This document shows positions 48,930 through 59,142 of a stretch of 64,000 bases of DNA, piece after piece. A model generated the notes under the pieces. It did not search any database, was not told the DNA's origin, and was given only the letters and a program-made list of their open reading frames with translations. Position 1 is the stretch's first letter. Every line of letters starts with the position of its first letter. The stretch is from Lasiosphaeris hirsuta (Eukaryota > Ascomycota > Sordariomycetes > Sordariales > Lasiosphaeriaceae), in assembly GCA_030549175.1 (NCBI GenBank), contig JAUKUA010000006.1, positions 2,976,001 to 3,040,000 of the forward strand. The letters run 5' to 3'. The translations under genes were made by a program, and so were the position numbers.

Positions 48930-50439
48930 TCACCCATCTATCTTTTCCCTCAGCCACTCCGCCGCAGCTTCCTGGCCCGCCTCACTCAACCCCAGCCCAA
49001 ACTCCCGATCATCCTCCTCCCCATCCCCCACAACCTCCTCGACATTCACCCTCCGCTTGGCGTCCCCCTCCCTGAGCCCCGGATCCTCGTAATCGGCATC
49101 CCACCTCCCCCGCTCCTTCAGCTCCAACTTCTCCACGCTTCGCCGCATCAAACCCGCCAGCTCCTCGGCCTGCGTGCGGAAGCTGTTCTTCTCCTTGCGT
49201 GTAGACCTACGGCCACTCTTAGGGGCCCGCGGCGCGTCGTGGTGTAGGAGCAGGGCGTCGGGGATGCGCAGGGTGGAGGCGCGCGGGGGGAAGACGAGGA
49301 CGCCGCGGCGGGGGACTTTGGGGAGGAGGCTTACGGCCGCGTCGTGGGCGGTTAGGCCGTTGGGGTGGTGGTGGTAGGGGGTGGTGCCGTCGTCATCATC
49401 GTAGAGATTGTCGTCGTCGTCGTAGGCCGGGCTGGTCTCGTCGTCGTAGAGGGGCGGTCGGGGGTGGGAAGGGCTCGCAGCGGTGAGAGCGTCGATCGCG
49501 GCGGACCAGGCTCCTGGGAGTAGAGAGGTCGGGGTGGTCTTGGTTGTGAAGTCTGGTGGCACGAGGAGGCCGGGGTTGTGGAAGAAGAGGGAGGGGCTGG
49601 CGAAGGGGTCGAAGAGATTGGCTGGGGAGTCGCCGAAGAGGGTTGGGGCTTGTTGTTTGAGGAGGTGGAAGGTGTTGTCTTCTGGCGGGTCTGTGGATTC
49701 AGGATAGGGGGTGTCAACGAGGGACCCGAGTGAGAGGATATTGCCTCTCTTGTTGGGCTTTGGTTTGATCCTGTGGATTGGGTGGTCTGGCAGGAATGTT
49801 GTCCAATTGTAGATGCCATTGTAAGCGATGAGCCCGCGAATACCCATTGGTCGGTGCGGATGAGATTCGGTCAACGCAAGACTGGCGCCGAGACTTGCCC
49901 CTAGGTAAGAGCCATACACGTAGATATCTCGCCGGCCGAGGTCGGGTGGAGAGAGAGTCTTGATGATCCAGCTGTAACCGAAAAGGAGATCATGCAGAGG
50001 ATTAGGCCAGTGAACGGGAGCAGAGGGCAACTCTGTCTGTCCGTCTCCGGCCTGACCCTGGCCGAGAGTTGGGCTCGGAGGGTTAGAGTAAAGGCCAGGC
50101 CATCGATAATTGAGGACGACGGTAGGATGCCGTTCTAGCCATCGAGGCAAGTCAAGGGTGGTTGGGTCGTAACCGTCGTAATAGGAGAATGGTGGAATCC
50201 AGATAACCAAAGGGGTGTTGGGGCCGTGAACTGAGATATTGTGCAAACTATATTCGAATGTCAATACCCCTGACAGCAGTTAGGAGCGTTGGACGAGTGA
50301 CGAACCCCACAACCACCTCACCAGAAGATGCAGCTGGAATGTTGACGTGCTCGACTAAAGGTAGGCTACTAAAGAACCTCCGGGGGAAGGACCGTGGTAA
50401 TGTGGCGCGCCAGATTTTTGGCAGCCGCCATCTTTGCAT
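48930..50439 (-). CDS. Alpha/beta-hydrolase-fold protein, probably without a serine nucleophile
   Basis: Exons complement 50439-50322 and 50269-48930 (52-base intron with CTAAC branch) give 485 aa. The N-terminal part has the fold's early strands (LVIWIPPFSYYDGYD, TVVLNYRWPG) and an elbow-like segment (DIYVYGSYLGASLGASLAL). At the elbow the G-x-Nuc-x-G position reads G-S-Y-L-G, so the expected Ser is displaced or absent. The middle is a Pro/Asp-rich insertion with poly-Asp stretches. A later strand (VPRRGVLVFPPRAS) leads into a basic/acidic helical tail (AEELAGLMRRSVEKLELKERGRWD). The first exon is Arg-rich and could be a mitochondrial presequence. The substrate is unknown; it may be an inactive scaffold. 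Confidence 0.78.
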
Positions 50440-51123
50440 CGTAGGAGCAGTCTGTGATTCAGTTGGATGTGGTTCTCCTGCTCTAATCATAGAGTGCCCA
50501 TTGGACTTGCTGGCCCGACGTTGAGCGTCAAGGATTCATTTCTGCATATGCATATCCCATATGATATGGTTCCCTACACCAAGCGAGCAGATCTTCTAGA
50601 TTTGAAGCTCAAATGAGTACTGAAACGCGAATGTGGCCTTTCTTCGTTCTCACCGAAAATGCAAATGTGAGTGCGGATTGAGGGTTGCGATGAGTTGACA
50701 AGATGAACGCGTCAAAATTAAGCCAATCACAGGCCAGGCGGAGGGCCCGTGACAGGGGTCTCGGCCGCCTCCAGGGATATGGCCCCCTATCATTCAGCAC
50801 CCCACGACGTCATCCGGGAAGGCCCAATCGCCTGATCTCCTGCCTTGGACACTGTCACGCTCCTGCCGTTACTCCCACTGAGTTTAATAACTCACCCCAC
50901 GCCCTGGTATGGAAAATATCTTTGGGAATCGCCAAGATTTTAAAGCCTCTGCTTTATCGGTATCTCAGCCCTATGGATCTCGAATCCCCGCGTCTCATGG
51001 CGGTCCGTATTCTCTGGACAAAGAAGCGACGGTGACCACCATTTGAGTCTCGAGGAGGCTCAGGCTAAGCCAGGCCCCCTCTGAACGCAGTCTCTTAAAC
51101 TCATTTATCCCTTCACCGACAAG
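50440..51123. promoter_or_regulatory. Divergent promoter region upstream of TOK1
   Basis: 0.68 kb between the start codons of the hydrolase-like gene and the potassium-channel gene. Nothing coding is seen. Confidence 0.4.
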
Positions 51124-53433
51124 ATGAACGATGCTAGCGGCGAGCGCATTGAGGACCATGCCCGGGCCATTGAGCCTGGCGGCAAGAAGCTGCCCGATAG
51201 CAGCGAGCCGATACACCCTCATCTAGATCCTAGCCGTTGGTGGTTCGCATCGTCCGCCTTCCCCATGATCGCCGGCACACTAGGGCCTGTTGCTTCTGCT
51301 TTCAGCATATGCGCCCTCGTGAAGCCGTGGCGGCAGTACTACCCGCCGGGAACCGACGTTCGCACAGCCGAGTTCATCGTCGATCCGCCGTGGCTGACAG
51401 CCATCAACGCCGTCCAGTTGGTTATCGCCATCGCTGCCAACCTCGCCCTCCTTCTCAACATGACCCGCCGGCTACGTTTCTCTATTGCACAGCCTGTCAC
51501 CATCGTCGGGTGGTACGTTTCCGCACTCACTCTCATTGCTCTCACCGCGACAGCCTCCGGACCCTTGATCATGCAGCCGGCCGACGAGTACATCTGGTCA
51601 CAAGCCTTTTATTATGGCATTTACTCGGCTGTGCTCTACTTCGTCGTCGCTTCACTCATGGTTGTCACGTTTATGGGCGCCCAGACGGAGCACTACCCGA
51701 AAGACTTCATTCTTACGCCCAGCCAACGAACCCTTATGCTACAGACCATCTCGTTCCTCATGTACCTTCTCGTTGGCGCCCTCGTCTTCTCTAGGATAGA
51801 GGGCTGGAACTATTTGGATGCCGTGTATTGGGCTGCCGTGACGCTTTTTACTGTTGGTTTTGGTGACTTCCACGCCACCACAACCCTGGGTCGCGCTCTT
51901 CTCCTACCATACGCGCTGATTGGCATCATCAGTCTTGGTCTCGTCATCGGCTCCATCCGCAGTTTGGTCCTCGAACGCGGACGACACCGACTCGATGCCC
52001 GCATGGTGGAGAAAAAACGGCGTCAAATGCTAAGACACATGACATCGAAGGGCAACGACGAAATCCTCGTGCCCGTGAGGGACCGGCCGGTGAATGGCGA
52101 ACCGCCAGGTCTGCCGTCGCTGCTATCCAACGGCTCTGGGTTGACCGAGTTTGAACGGAGAGGGGAGGAGTTTAAACTGATGCGCAAGATCCAGGAGGAC
52201 GCTGCGCGCAGGCGGCGATGGCTAGCCATGGCAGTCTCTTCCAGCACCTGGCTGGTCCTGTGGATGGCAGGTGCAAGGATATTTCTCAGCTTCGAGCAGC
52301 CGTACCAGCCATGGAGCTACTTTGATGCATTTTACTTTGCCTTTGTCAGTTTGACGACCATCGGATACGGAGATATAACACCGATATCTAACGGTGGCAA
52401 GTCGTTCTGGGTTTTCTGGGCGTTACTGGCGCTGCCAACCATGACGGTGTTGATCTCAAACGCTGGTGATACCATAGTCAAGTGGGTTCGAGATGCCACA
52501 GACCAAATCGCTACCGTCACCATCTTGCCCGGTGAGCGAGGATTCCGAAAGGACCTCAAGCAGTTTCTGAGGATGCTGTCTTTCGGAACCCTCTTTGAGG
52601 AAGACATCGAGGAGGCAGTACCAGGCTTTCTTGGTAACGCTCAGCCACACGACTCTACGGAGGAAGAGGATGAGGATGAGGATTACATAGAAGGCACCCT
52701 CAAACAAGATGAAAACGAACTCGCGGCCGAGGGTGTAGCTCCCGAATCCGCTAATCGGAAGAAGGCACGAGATGAAGAGGCGGAAGGGGTTCACTCGCGA
52801 AGAGTCGAAGAAAACACAGCATCAGAGCCCACAAAGGAGCAGTCCAAAAAAGCCATATCCTTCGACGACCATGCCTCAACGGGGCCAGGAAGCAGCCCCG
52901 GCAAAAGCCGCAATTCGCTTCGCCCGAACAGCCCTAGCAGTTCATCACAGCTCCTCAAGATGACGCGGGCTGTCTCCATCCCTCGACAAATCTTGCCTGA
53001 CATCCCATCCAACGCCGCCGACTACCACGTCACGCTGGTCGAGGAAATCGGGCGCGTCACCCAGCACATCAAGTGCCACCCCCCTCGCAAATACACATTC
53101 AACGAGTGGGCGTGGTACCTGCGGCTCATCGGCGAGGATGAGGGCGATGCGGACCGGCATCGGAGGGCGTTGCCACACTCTCACCAGAGGAGGCATAGGC
53201 ACCGAGGAGAAGGGGGTAGACATGAAGGGAAGGAGAAGGATGAGGAAGGTGAGGGTAGCGGGACGCCGTGGTCGTGGGTCGGGAGTAGGAGTCCCCTCAT
53301 GGACTCGCAGGAAGAGGCTGAGTGGATCCTGGAACGGCTTACGCAAAAGCTGACTGAAGAGCTGAGGGGGGTGAGGAGGGCGGAGCAGAGCCTGAGGAAG
53401 AAGAGTATTTTTGGGAGGAAGGATCATGGTTAG
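51124..53433 (+). CDS. TOK1: TOK-type two-pore potassium channel
   Basis: This fungal outward-rectifier K+ channel of the plasma membrane has eight transmembrane segments and two pore loops. The intronless 769 aa frame shows helices at about 40-65, 95-118, 125-147, 155-180, 205-225 and 262-285. The first pore reads TVGFGDF near residue 242. A cytosolic linker rich in Arg follows, then helices around 370-390 and 430-450 with the second pore TIGYGDI near 411. The residues from about 490 on are a long acidic and Ser-rich cytosolic tail with Glu/Asp runs (STEEEDEDEDY). Both selectivity filters are intact. Confidence 0.95.
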   Translation: MNDASGERIEDHARAIEPGGKKLPDSSEPIHPHLDPSRWWFASSAFPMIAGTLGPVASAFSICALVKPWRQYYPPGTDVRTAEFIVDPPWLTAINAVQLVIAIAANLALLLNMTRRLRFSIAQPVTIVGWYVSALTLIALTATASGPLIMQPADEYIWSQAFYYGIYSAVLYFVVASLMVVTFMGAQTEHYPKDFILTPSQRTLMLQTISFLMYLLVGALVFSRIEGWNYLDAVYWAAVTLFTVGFGDFHATTTLGRALLLPYALIGIISLGLVIGSIRSLVLERGRHRLDARMVEKKRRQMLRHMTSKGNDEILVPVRDRPVNGEPPGLPSLLSNGSGLTEFERRGEEFKLMRKIQEDAARRRRWLAMAVSSSTWLVLWMAGARIFLSFEQPYQPWSYFDAFYFAFVSLTTIGYGDITPISNGGKSFWVFWALLALPTMTVLISNAGDTIVKWVRDATDQIATVTILPGERGFRKDLKQFLRMLSFGTLFEEDIEEAVPGFLGNAQPHDSTEEEDEDEDYIEGTLKQDENELAAEGVAPESANRKKARDEEAEGVHSRRVEENTASEPTKEQSKKAISFDDHASTGPGSSPGKSRNSLRPNSPSSSSQLLKMTRAVSIPRQILPDIPSNAADYHVTLVEEIGRVTQHIKCHPPRKYTFNEWAWYLRLIGEDEGDADRHRRALPHSHQRRHRHRGEGGRHEGKEKDEEGEGSGTPWSWVGSRSPLMDSQEEAEWILERLTQKLTEELRGVRRAEQSLRKKSIFGRKDHG

Positions 53434-54434
53434 GATTTTCAGGGGCTGGTTTTGGTGTGGGGATTGCGTTGAAGCGTAGCAGGGAGCTTGGGGCATGTTT
53501 ATTTGGAAAGATACCCATTATTTGCCAGTGGCTAACTTGGTCCGGACGCCGCTTGGTCGGGGGGTGCTAGGACAGTATTTAATCCCAGAATCATGGGCCA
53601 ATTCCTTGCCTTGGGTTTCCTCTCGTCAAGGTGTTGCCAGTCAATGTTGTCCTCTTCATCCTGCTGTGGGGCTGCCTTCGCTGGAGTGCCTGCGACAGAA
53701 CCCTTATTGTTCTTATTGCCCGGAGCATGGAAGACCAGAAACTTGTCGTTTCACTCTCCTTTAATGAACCGACGCGTAGCCATATCCGCAACCTCGGTAC
53801 ACATGTCGAATCCGAGTGGATACATATATGCGGCGAGCACATTGGTTTGATGGCACACTTCATATTCCTAGCACAATAGTCACCAGCCGGTCAGATCAAC
53901 GTCCGAGGTGACTCTCTTTGAGTAAATAATCACAAGGGTAGCAACCTGCAGAGATAGATGCGAGAATTAGATCTTCAATCGGTTAGAGAAAACAATATAC
54001 CTCAGGGATAATGACTATATAAGCTTGCTGTTGCCGGCCGCTATTAGTGGCATTAGCTAGGCGAACAAAAGGTAGGCGGGAGCCGCTGCGGGGGCCGGCT
54101 CGACAGCCTCCTCGAATTTGACATGCTCGGCCAAGTCACTGCCAAGGAGTTTCCCCGGTAGGCTACGATACGAAGAAAAGATATGTCATCGAGTCTGTTT
54201 CGATTAGTCGCCCCGGGCAAGGAAGATAACCTATCAAGCACAAGACCGTAAAGCTGGTCGAACCGTGAGGACAGCCGGCCGGGGTCGGGTGGCGGTTTCA
54301 ACTCCCGCGCCCACCCGAGACTCCCTGTCGCCCATGTCACTCCGCAAGTGGAACAGGAGGTTGGGCACCAGGGCACAGGCGGGGAAACACTACCATCACG
54401 CTGTGCTACTCTATAACCTAATGCTGATTGAGAA
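53434..54434. other. Intergenic region
   Basis: No convincing gene. A minus-strand open frame (54053-54490) has Arg/Ser/Pro bias and overlaps the acidic segment described next in another frame. Confidence 0.45.
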
Positions 54435-55305
54435 TCAGTCCATCCACTCGAAATCGTCCCAGTCATCTTCATCGTCCGAGTTATCTCCATCGCTGTCCTG
54501 GTGTTCTTCGGCGGATTGGACCCGGTCGCCGTCTTCAGCGTCGTCTCGCTGCTCTTCGACGGATTGGGTTCGAGGTTCCGGGAAACGCTACTAAAGGTGA
54601 CGGAGGTATTCGCGAGAAGCAGCCTGAAATATACCTCAGTGAGTACGTACCAATTGTGAAGGAGTGGTGATTTCTGGAGCCAAACTTACCCAGGTTTCGC
54701 GAGCCTCTTTCTAAATGGGGATATATATATATGCGGCCAAGTAGAGAGCGATGGGTTCGGCGTCGTCGACCTATCGACGTAAACCCTCGTATGGCTTTCT
54801 GTCCTCCACCTTTGTCATCCTGTTCTCAAGCCCTGTCAACCTGTGGTCGATGTTCTTCTCTATCTTCTCCATTTGCTGGCGAACTTGCCTAAGTTTGTCA
54901 AGCAATATTGTGAACTTGGCATCCGCCTCACTGTGGCGCTGCAGATCGAGGGGTTTGTTAGAGGAGAATCTTCTATAGGAGGCCCCAAGACACAGCAGTA
55001 GTTCGACCAAGCTGTACAGATGGTGAAGGCTCCGGCGGAATACCGACAATCCGTATGATCCCTGTTGATGTGTGGAAGATGTCGATGCAATAAACATGTT
55101 GACACCCCCGATGCTTGCGTTTTCTTGTGAGAGTATCCATCACTCTCCTTGTATTCTGTGGGGACGAAGTAAAGAGTTTTATAGCTTCGATTTGGATATA
55201 TACGGGATTTAGTGCTGTCGAATGATTCGCTAATGTGGGTGATGCCGGTACAGATGTAGATATCGATGCGGACAACGAAATGATCGTATCGGGCGATGCA
55301 ATCAT
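54435..55305 (-). other. Possible lineage-specific gene or gene relic
   Basis: Several protein-like pieces lie on the minus strand in different frames. 55305-54976 begins with an ATG but is Ser/Thr-rich and nondescript. 54990-54771 encodes a heptad-like coiled coil (LRQVRQQMEKIEKNIDHRL). A frame through 54770-54690 leads to a GTAAGT donor. 54587-54435 encodes an acidic 50-residue C-terminus (SDDEDDWDDFEWMD) preceded by a usable TAG acceptor. I cannot join them into one clean frame, so this is either a short gene with introns I cannot place or a decayed copy. Confidence 0.3.
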
Positions 55306-55405
55306 TCCCGTTTCTCAGTTTCGTGATGGATAACTCGGATGACGATACCGTCGGCCCTTAGAAGCGGACGCGGAGGGCAACGGCGAAGAGAATCAGCCAT
55401 AGCCC

Positions 55406-55863
55406 TTGATCGCAAATAGACGTCGCTACCAGCCGTGTGCGCAATGTGGAAAGTTTCTCAAGGAGAAGAGCCTGCCCGCTCACAATGCAAGGTGTGTATG
55501 TTATTCTATTTGCCTCTGTTGGGTACGGATACCATCTAGCCAGCGTGGGACAATGAACTCCGGGACTTCACCCGGCAGGGAAACGGGGATTGCCATGGGT
55601 TCATGAGCATGCCAGAAGCACCCGCCGAGCCCATTCTCCCCCACCACCTTCCCGAGGCCGAGGGGTTGGACGACGAGGACGGCATGGTTTGTGATCCAAA
55701 ATGCTCCCCCGCTTCCCTCCCCACCCTCGAGGCCCGCTTCGACTTTCGATGCTGCCGCCCCCGAGGACGGCCTCGAGGACAGCGGGCAGCTCAAGGTGTC
55801 AGCTACCCTGCCAGACTGGCCGTTGTCGTCGAGCCGCCTTGGTGGGGCAGGTTGCTGACGTAG
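55406..55863 (+). CDS. Candidate small C2HC zinc-finger protein or fragment
   Basis: Pieces 55406-55495 and 55540-55863 join in phase through a 44-base intron (TGT|GTATGT donor, ATCTAG acceptor). The first piece contains CAQCGKFLKEKSLPAHNARC, a CxxC...HxxxC arrangement that could bind zinc. The second continues PAWDNELRDFTRQGNG and is acidic, then Arg/Pro-rich. There is no ATG in the first piece, and a stop lies just upstream in frame with a possible TAG acceptor before it, so an earlier exon is needed or the gene is broken. Confidence 0.33.
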
Positions 55864-56409
55864 CATCACCAACGTCGAGTGCGACCGTGCCGACCTCGAG
55901 TCCGCGCTCCGGCTGCCACAATAAGAGAGGCTCGAGTCTCTGGCGTTGCATGGCGTCAGCCTGCTGTGCATATCGCTTTCCCACCATCTGATATGTTTCC
56001 CCTATACTTTGGCCGGAATAAGCGCGGGGTGGTGGAGAGCCAGATGGGAATCCACCAAACCCTGGGTTGTTAGCGCGCTAACAAACAAACCAGGGTTTGG
56101 AGCGCACTCGAACGCCTGACCAAGTCAACGTCCAAGTTGCAAATCACACAACAGAAACCACTTGGATCCTTGACAATAAGCCAAGAAACTCTAGGCTAGT
56201 CAAGAGCAGATTACCACCTAGTCTCCCCTCCTTGAAACAACACTTTTCACATACTATCCATAATTATCCCCCTTCAATTCAACCTCAGCTTTCGCCCTGG
56301 AAAAAAGATGGAATCGTTATTTTTCGGTCGCTTACTTCCAATAAAATAATAACCCTAATTCTGGACTGCCTATTCATCTCCGAGTCGTTCCATGATCGGA
56401 ACCAGACTA
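55864..56409. other. Intergenic region upstream of tRNA-Pro
   Basis: No gene is seen. An inverted pair CCAAACCCTGGG/AACCAGGGTTTGG occurs near 56057-56099. Confidence 0.45.
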
Positions 56410-56481
56410 GGGCTGATGGTCTAGCGGTATGATTCTCGCTTTGGGTGCGAGAGGTCCCGGGTTCAATCCCCGGTCAGCCCC
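56410..56481 (+). tRNA. tRNA-Pro (TGG), no intron
   Basis: Acceptor arms GGGCTGA and TCAGCCC pair fully, with C as discriminator. The anticodon arm CTCGC-TTTGGGT-GCGAG carries TGG. The T arm is CCGGG-TTCAATC-CCCGG. It is nearly identical to yeast tRNA-Pro in the D and anticodon arms and is 72 nt long. Confidence 0.96.
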
Positions 56482-56485
56482 TACC

Positions 56486-56492
56486 TTTTTTT
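56486..56492 (+). terminator. RNA polymerase III terminator of tRNA-Pro
   Basis: A T7 run begins five bases after the tRNA 3' end. Confidence 0.85.
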
Positions 56493-56780
56493 GTTTCGAC
56501 GTTTTGGCCCAGAAATCCGATGGATCATATATTTGCTGTTACTTGATGTTCGTTCTTCCTCTTTGACAACTAGCTAGTGATACATGCGCATGAGTTGGCA
56601 ACCGCCCCTGGGACGATAGCAGCATTCAAAGCAGAAGACAAGCAAAAGCTCCCTTATAGTCAGAGCTTCCCTTTGACTCCTCGCTAGATACGATATCCCT
56701 ACAAGATAACCAACCACCCCACTCGCCGCCATTACACCCCATAAAATCCTACAAAAACACACCAACAAGATCTCAAGCTA

Positions 56781-58422
56781 CTAGTCCCCGCCGGCGGCAT
56801 TAGAATGCGCCGTCCCCGGCCGACTCCCCAGCCGCTTGAGCTTGCTCCCGGCCTTGGTATTGAACAAACTCTTGACCCTCCTCAGTCGCGACATCATGGC
56901 CTGGTCCTTCTTCTTCGTAACCTCCTCGCTCTCCTCATCGTCGTCTAGCCCTAGTGAATGCCCCCCCGATGTGATCGGCCGTTCCGGCGTCCTCAGCCCC
57001 GCCGGCGTCGTCCGCGGTGGAACCGAGCTCTTGCTCCTACTGTGCGCCAAGTTCACCCGCTGCCGGATAAACGCATCGTTGCGCAGCACCTCCACGAGCA
57101 CCTCCCACCCGGCCTTGTCTTCCTCGCCAGGCGCGAGTGGCCGGGCGGCGGCGTTGCGCTGGGCTGCGCTATTCTTCCACGGGCAGAAGAAGCGGTGCTC
57201 GCGCAGTGGATCGAGGTGGTCCATCGGCGCGGGGGTGATGATGGTGTCAGTTTCGAGATCGACTTCCTTGCTCTTGAACATCCAGAGCCCGAGACGGCGC
57301 AGGCAGGTGTGGCATGAGGCGCTGTTCGGGACGGGGCCGATGCGCGGGTTGGTTAGGCCCTGCCAGCCGAGGATGGCAAGGGCAAGGGCGGGCCGGTTGG
57401 GAATCTTGCTGGCTGTAGAAGGGGAGAGGGTTTTGCCGGCTTGTTGTGAGGCAGGGGGGTCGGTAAAAAATGTTGTCGGGAGGTAAGAAATAGCAGTATC
57501 AATATTGAGGCCCGAGGGGAGGCGGAGGTTGAACTCGTAGGGCAAGAAGCTATTGCGGCCGCACAGCTCGTCGTAGCGCTGGCGGAGGTCTTGGATGGCG
57601 ACTCTGGGGTTCGGGAGGGGTAAGCGGAGGAGAGAGTCTATCGCCACGGAGTCAGTAACAAGCCAAGTTTCCATGAGAGGCCAACGTACCATCACAGCCC
57701 TTCTTCCTCCACGGGCAGTCCTCGGCATGTGACTCGACAATCAACTCAGAATACCGCTGGACCACCGACTCGGCGATCTTGAACGCGATCAGCACCGGTA
57801 TCTCCTTGCCGTCCACCTCCTTGCGGTTCAGCTTAACCACCAGCTCCCGCGCACACAACGTGCACTTGACGCGCTCCTTTCCCTGACACGCCCACCCACG
57901 CTTCGCCCACTCAACCTCGTTGACCCGGTCCGGCTTAGGCGTCCAATCCGTCAGTTCCTGGAAGGTGGCCAGGCGCCGCAGGAGCTGCTCCCGGTCGCCA
58001 GGGCAGTACTTTGGCTTCGCGTCGCTCTTCCCTCCCGTCGTCCCTTGCTCCCTAGCCGGGCTGCTTCCAGTCGGTGTCCATTTCCGCAATGTAATATTCG
58101 ATATTGTAGTCTGACCTGGTCTCGGGGGCGTCTGTAACAGCCCCTCGCTCGGCACCGCACCGTACTTGGAGGTCGTCGATCCCGGCCCGCCAACACGGCG
58201 CTTCTTGACGAGAAACTCGAGCTCGCTGTTGCCCATTCTCGTTGACGAAGGCGACGAGGACAAAGAGGCAGCAGTAGGCGATAACTCTAGGCTGTGGTGG
58301 TCATCGCTTAGGGTTGAGGTCGATGGGTGGTTCGGATCAGAGGCTGAAACGGATGCCGAGGGAGGCCGGTTGCCGATCCCTTGCAGAAGGGCATTGAATT
58401 TGCGCTTCACCGTGGCATTCAT
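56781..58422 (-). CDS. C3HC zinc-finger protein (NIPA/Rsm1 family)
   Basis: Family members act in mRNA export (fission yeast Rsm1) or as SCF adaptors (animal NIPA). Exons complement 58422-57690 and 57637-56781 give 529 aa. Residues 1 to about 140 are Ser/Pro-rich. The C3HC (BIR-like) finger follows: RLATFQELTDWTPKP, WAKRGWACQGKERVKCTLCARELVV, then SHAEDCPWRKKGC, giving the CxxC, His and Cys ligands. A second half-domain has PLREHRFFCPWKN and SCHTCLRRLGLWMF, consistent with the Rsm1-like repeat. The C-terminus is basic with RLRRVKSLFNTK. Both halves are complete. Confidence 0.9.
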
Positions 58423-59142
58423 GGTTAGGTGGGTGTGCGGGTGTGGGTGTGTGGTATGGACGTGGGCGGCTACTTTTCCTCCTTCTGCCGCTCAATGGGG
58501 GAAAAGCCGGCAACTTGTTTTTTTTTTTTTGCCGCTGTGACAGCTTGGAATCTGATACTTCAAATACGCGCCTCGTGTCGAATGTTTGGCTGTTGGCGTT
58601 CTGTACGACGATTGGATGCGGGGTCGCGTTACGAAGCTGGTATTACAATCTATGCATACAAGAAATTGGACTCCCGCGTACCAGCAAAAGACGAGGCTAG
58701 CAGTCGGTCGACGATTATTCCGTAGTTTTTTGGACTGAAATCAACAAAGGATGCGCTGGAGCTGAGAATGCGATACCTGCCCTGGATCCCTTGGCAGTAG
58801 GGAGAGCTCCATTAGCCTGCGACCGTGCTCTAGCATGGGGCGGTGGATCTGATCTACAGGTGGCTAACAGCCTAGTCACAGATGTCACAATGTCACGCAG
58901 GCCTTCGATATGCCAGTTTCAGCACCCTCTGCGCATCATCAAAATCACCACTGAAACGCAAGACAACAAGATCCAAAACTGATTATACAAAGAAAAATTG
59001 ACCCAACACCTTGACAATGCCCCGGGTTCCTTCTGCTGCAAAAGACAAATAAAACATGACCGAAGGGTATCTACCAGAAAGCAGCCGCTAACTGCACAAT
59101 CTCCAACCTGCAACTTCCGTTGACTCCTGAATGCATTCTCAC
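58423..59142. other. Intergenic region between two minus-strand genes
   Basis: It holds the promoter of the C3HC gene and the 3' flank of the copper ATPase. A T12 run lies near 58519-58530. No gene is seen. Confidence 0.45.
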
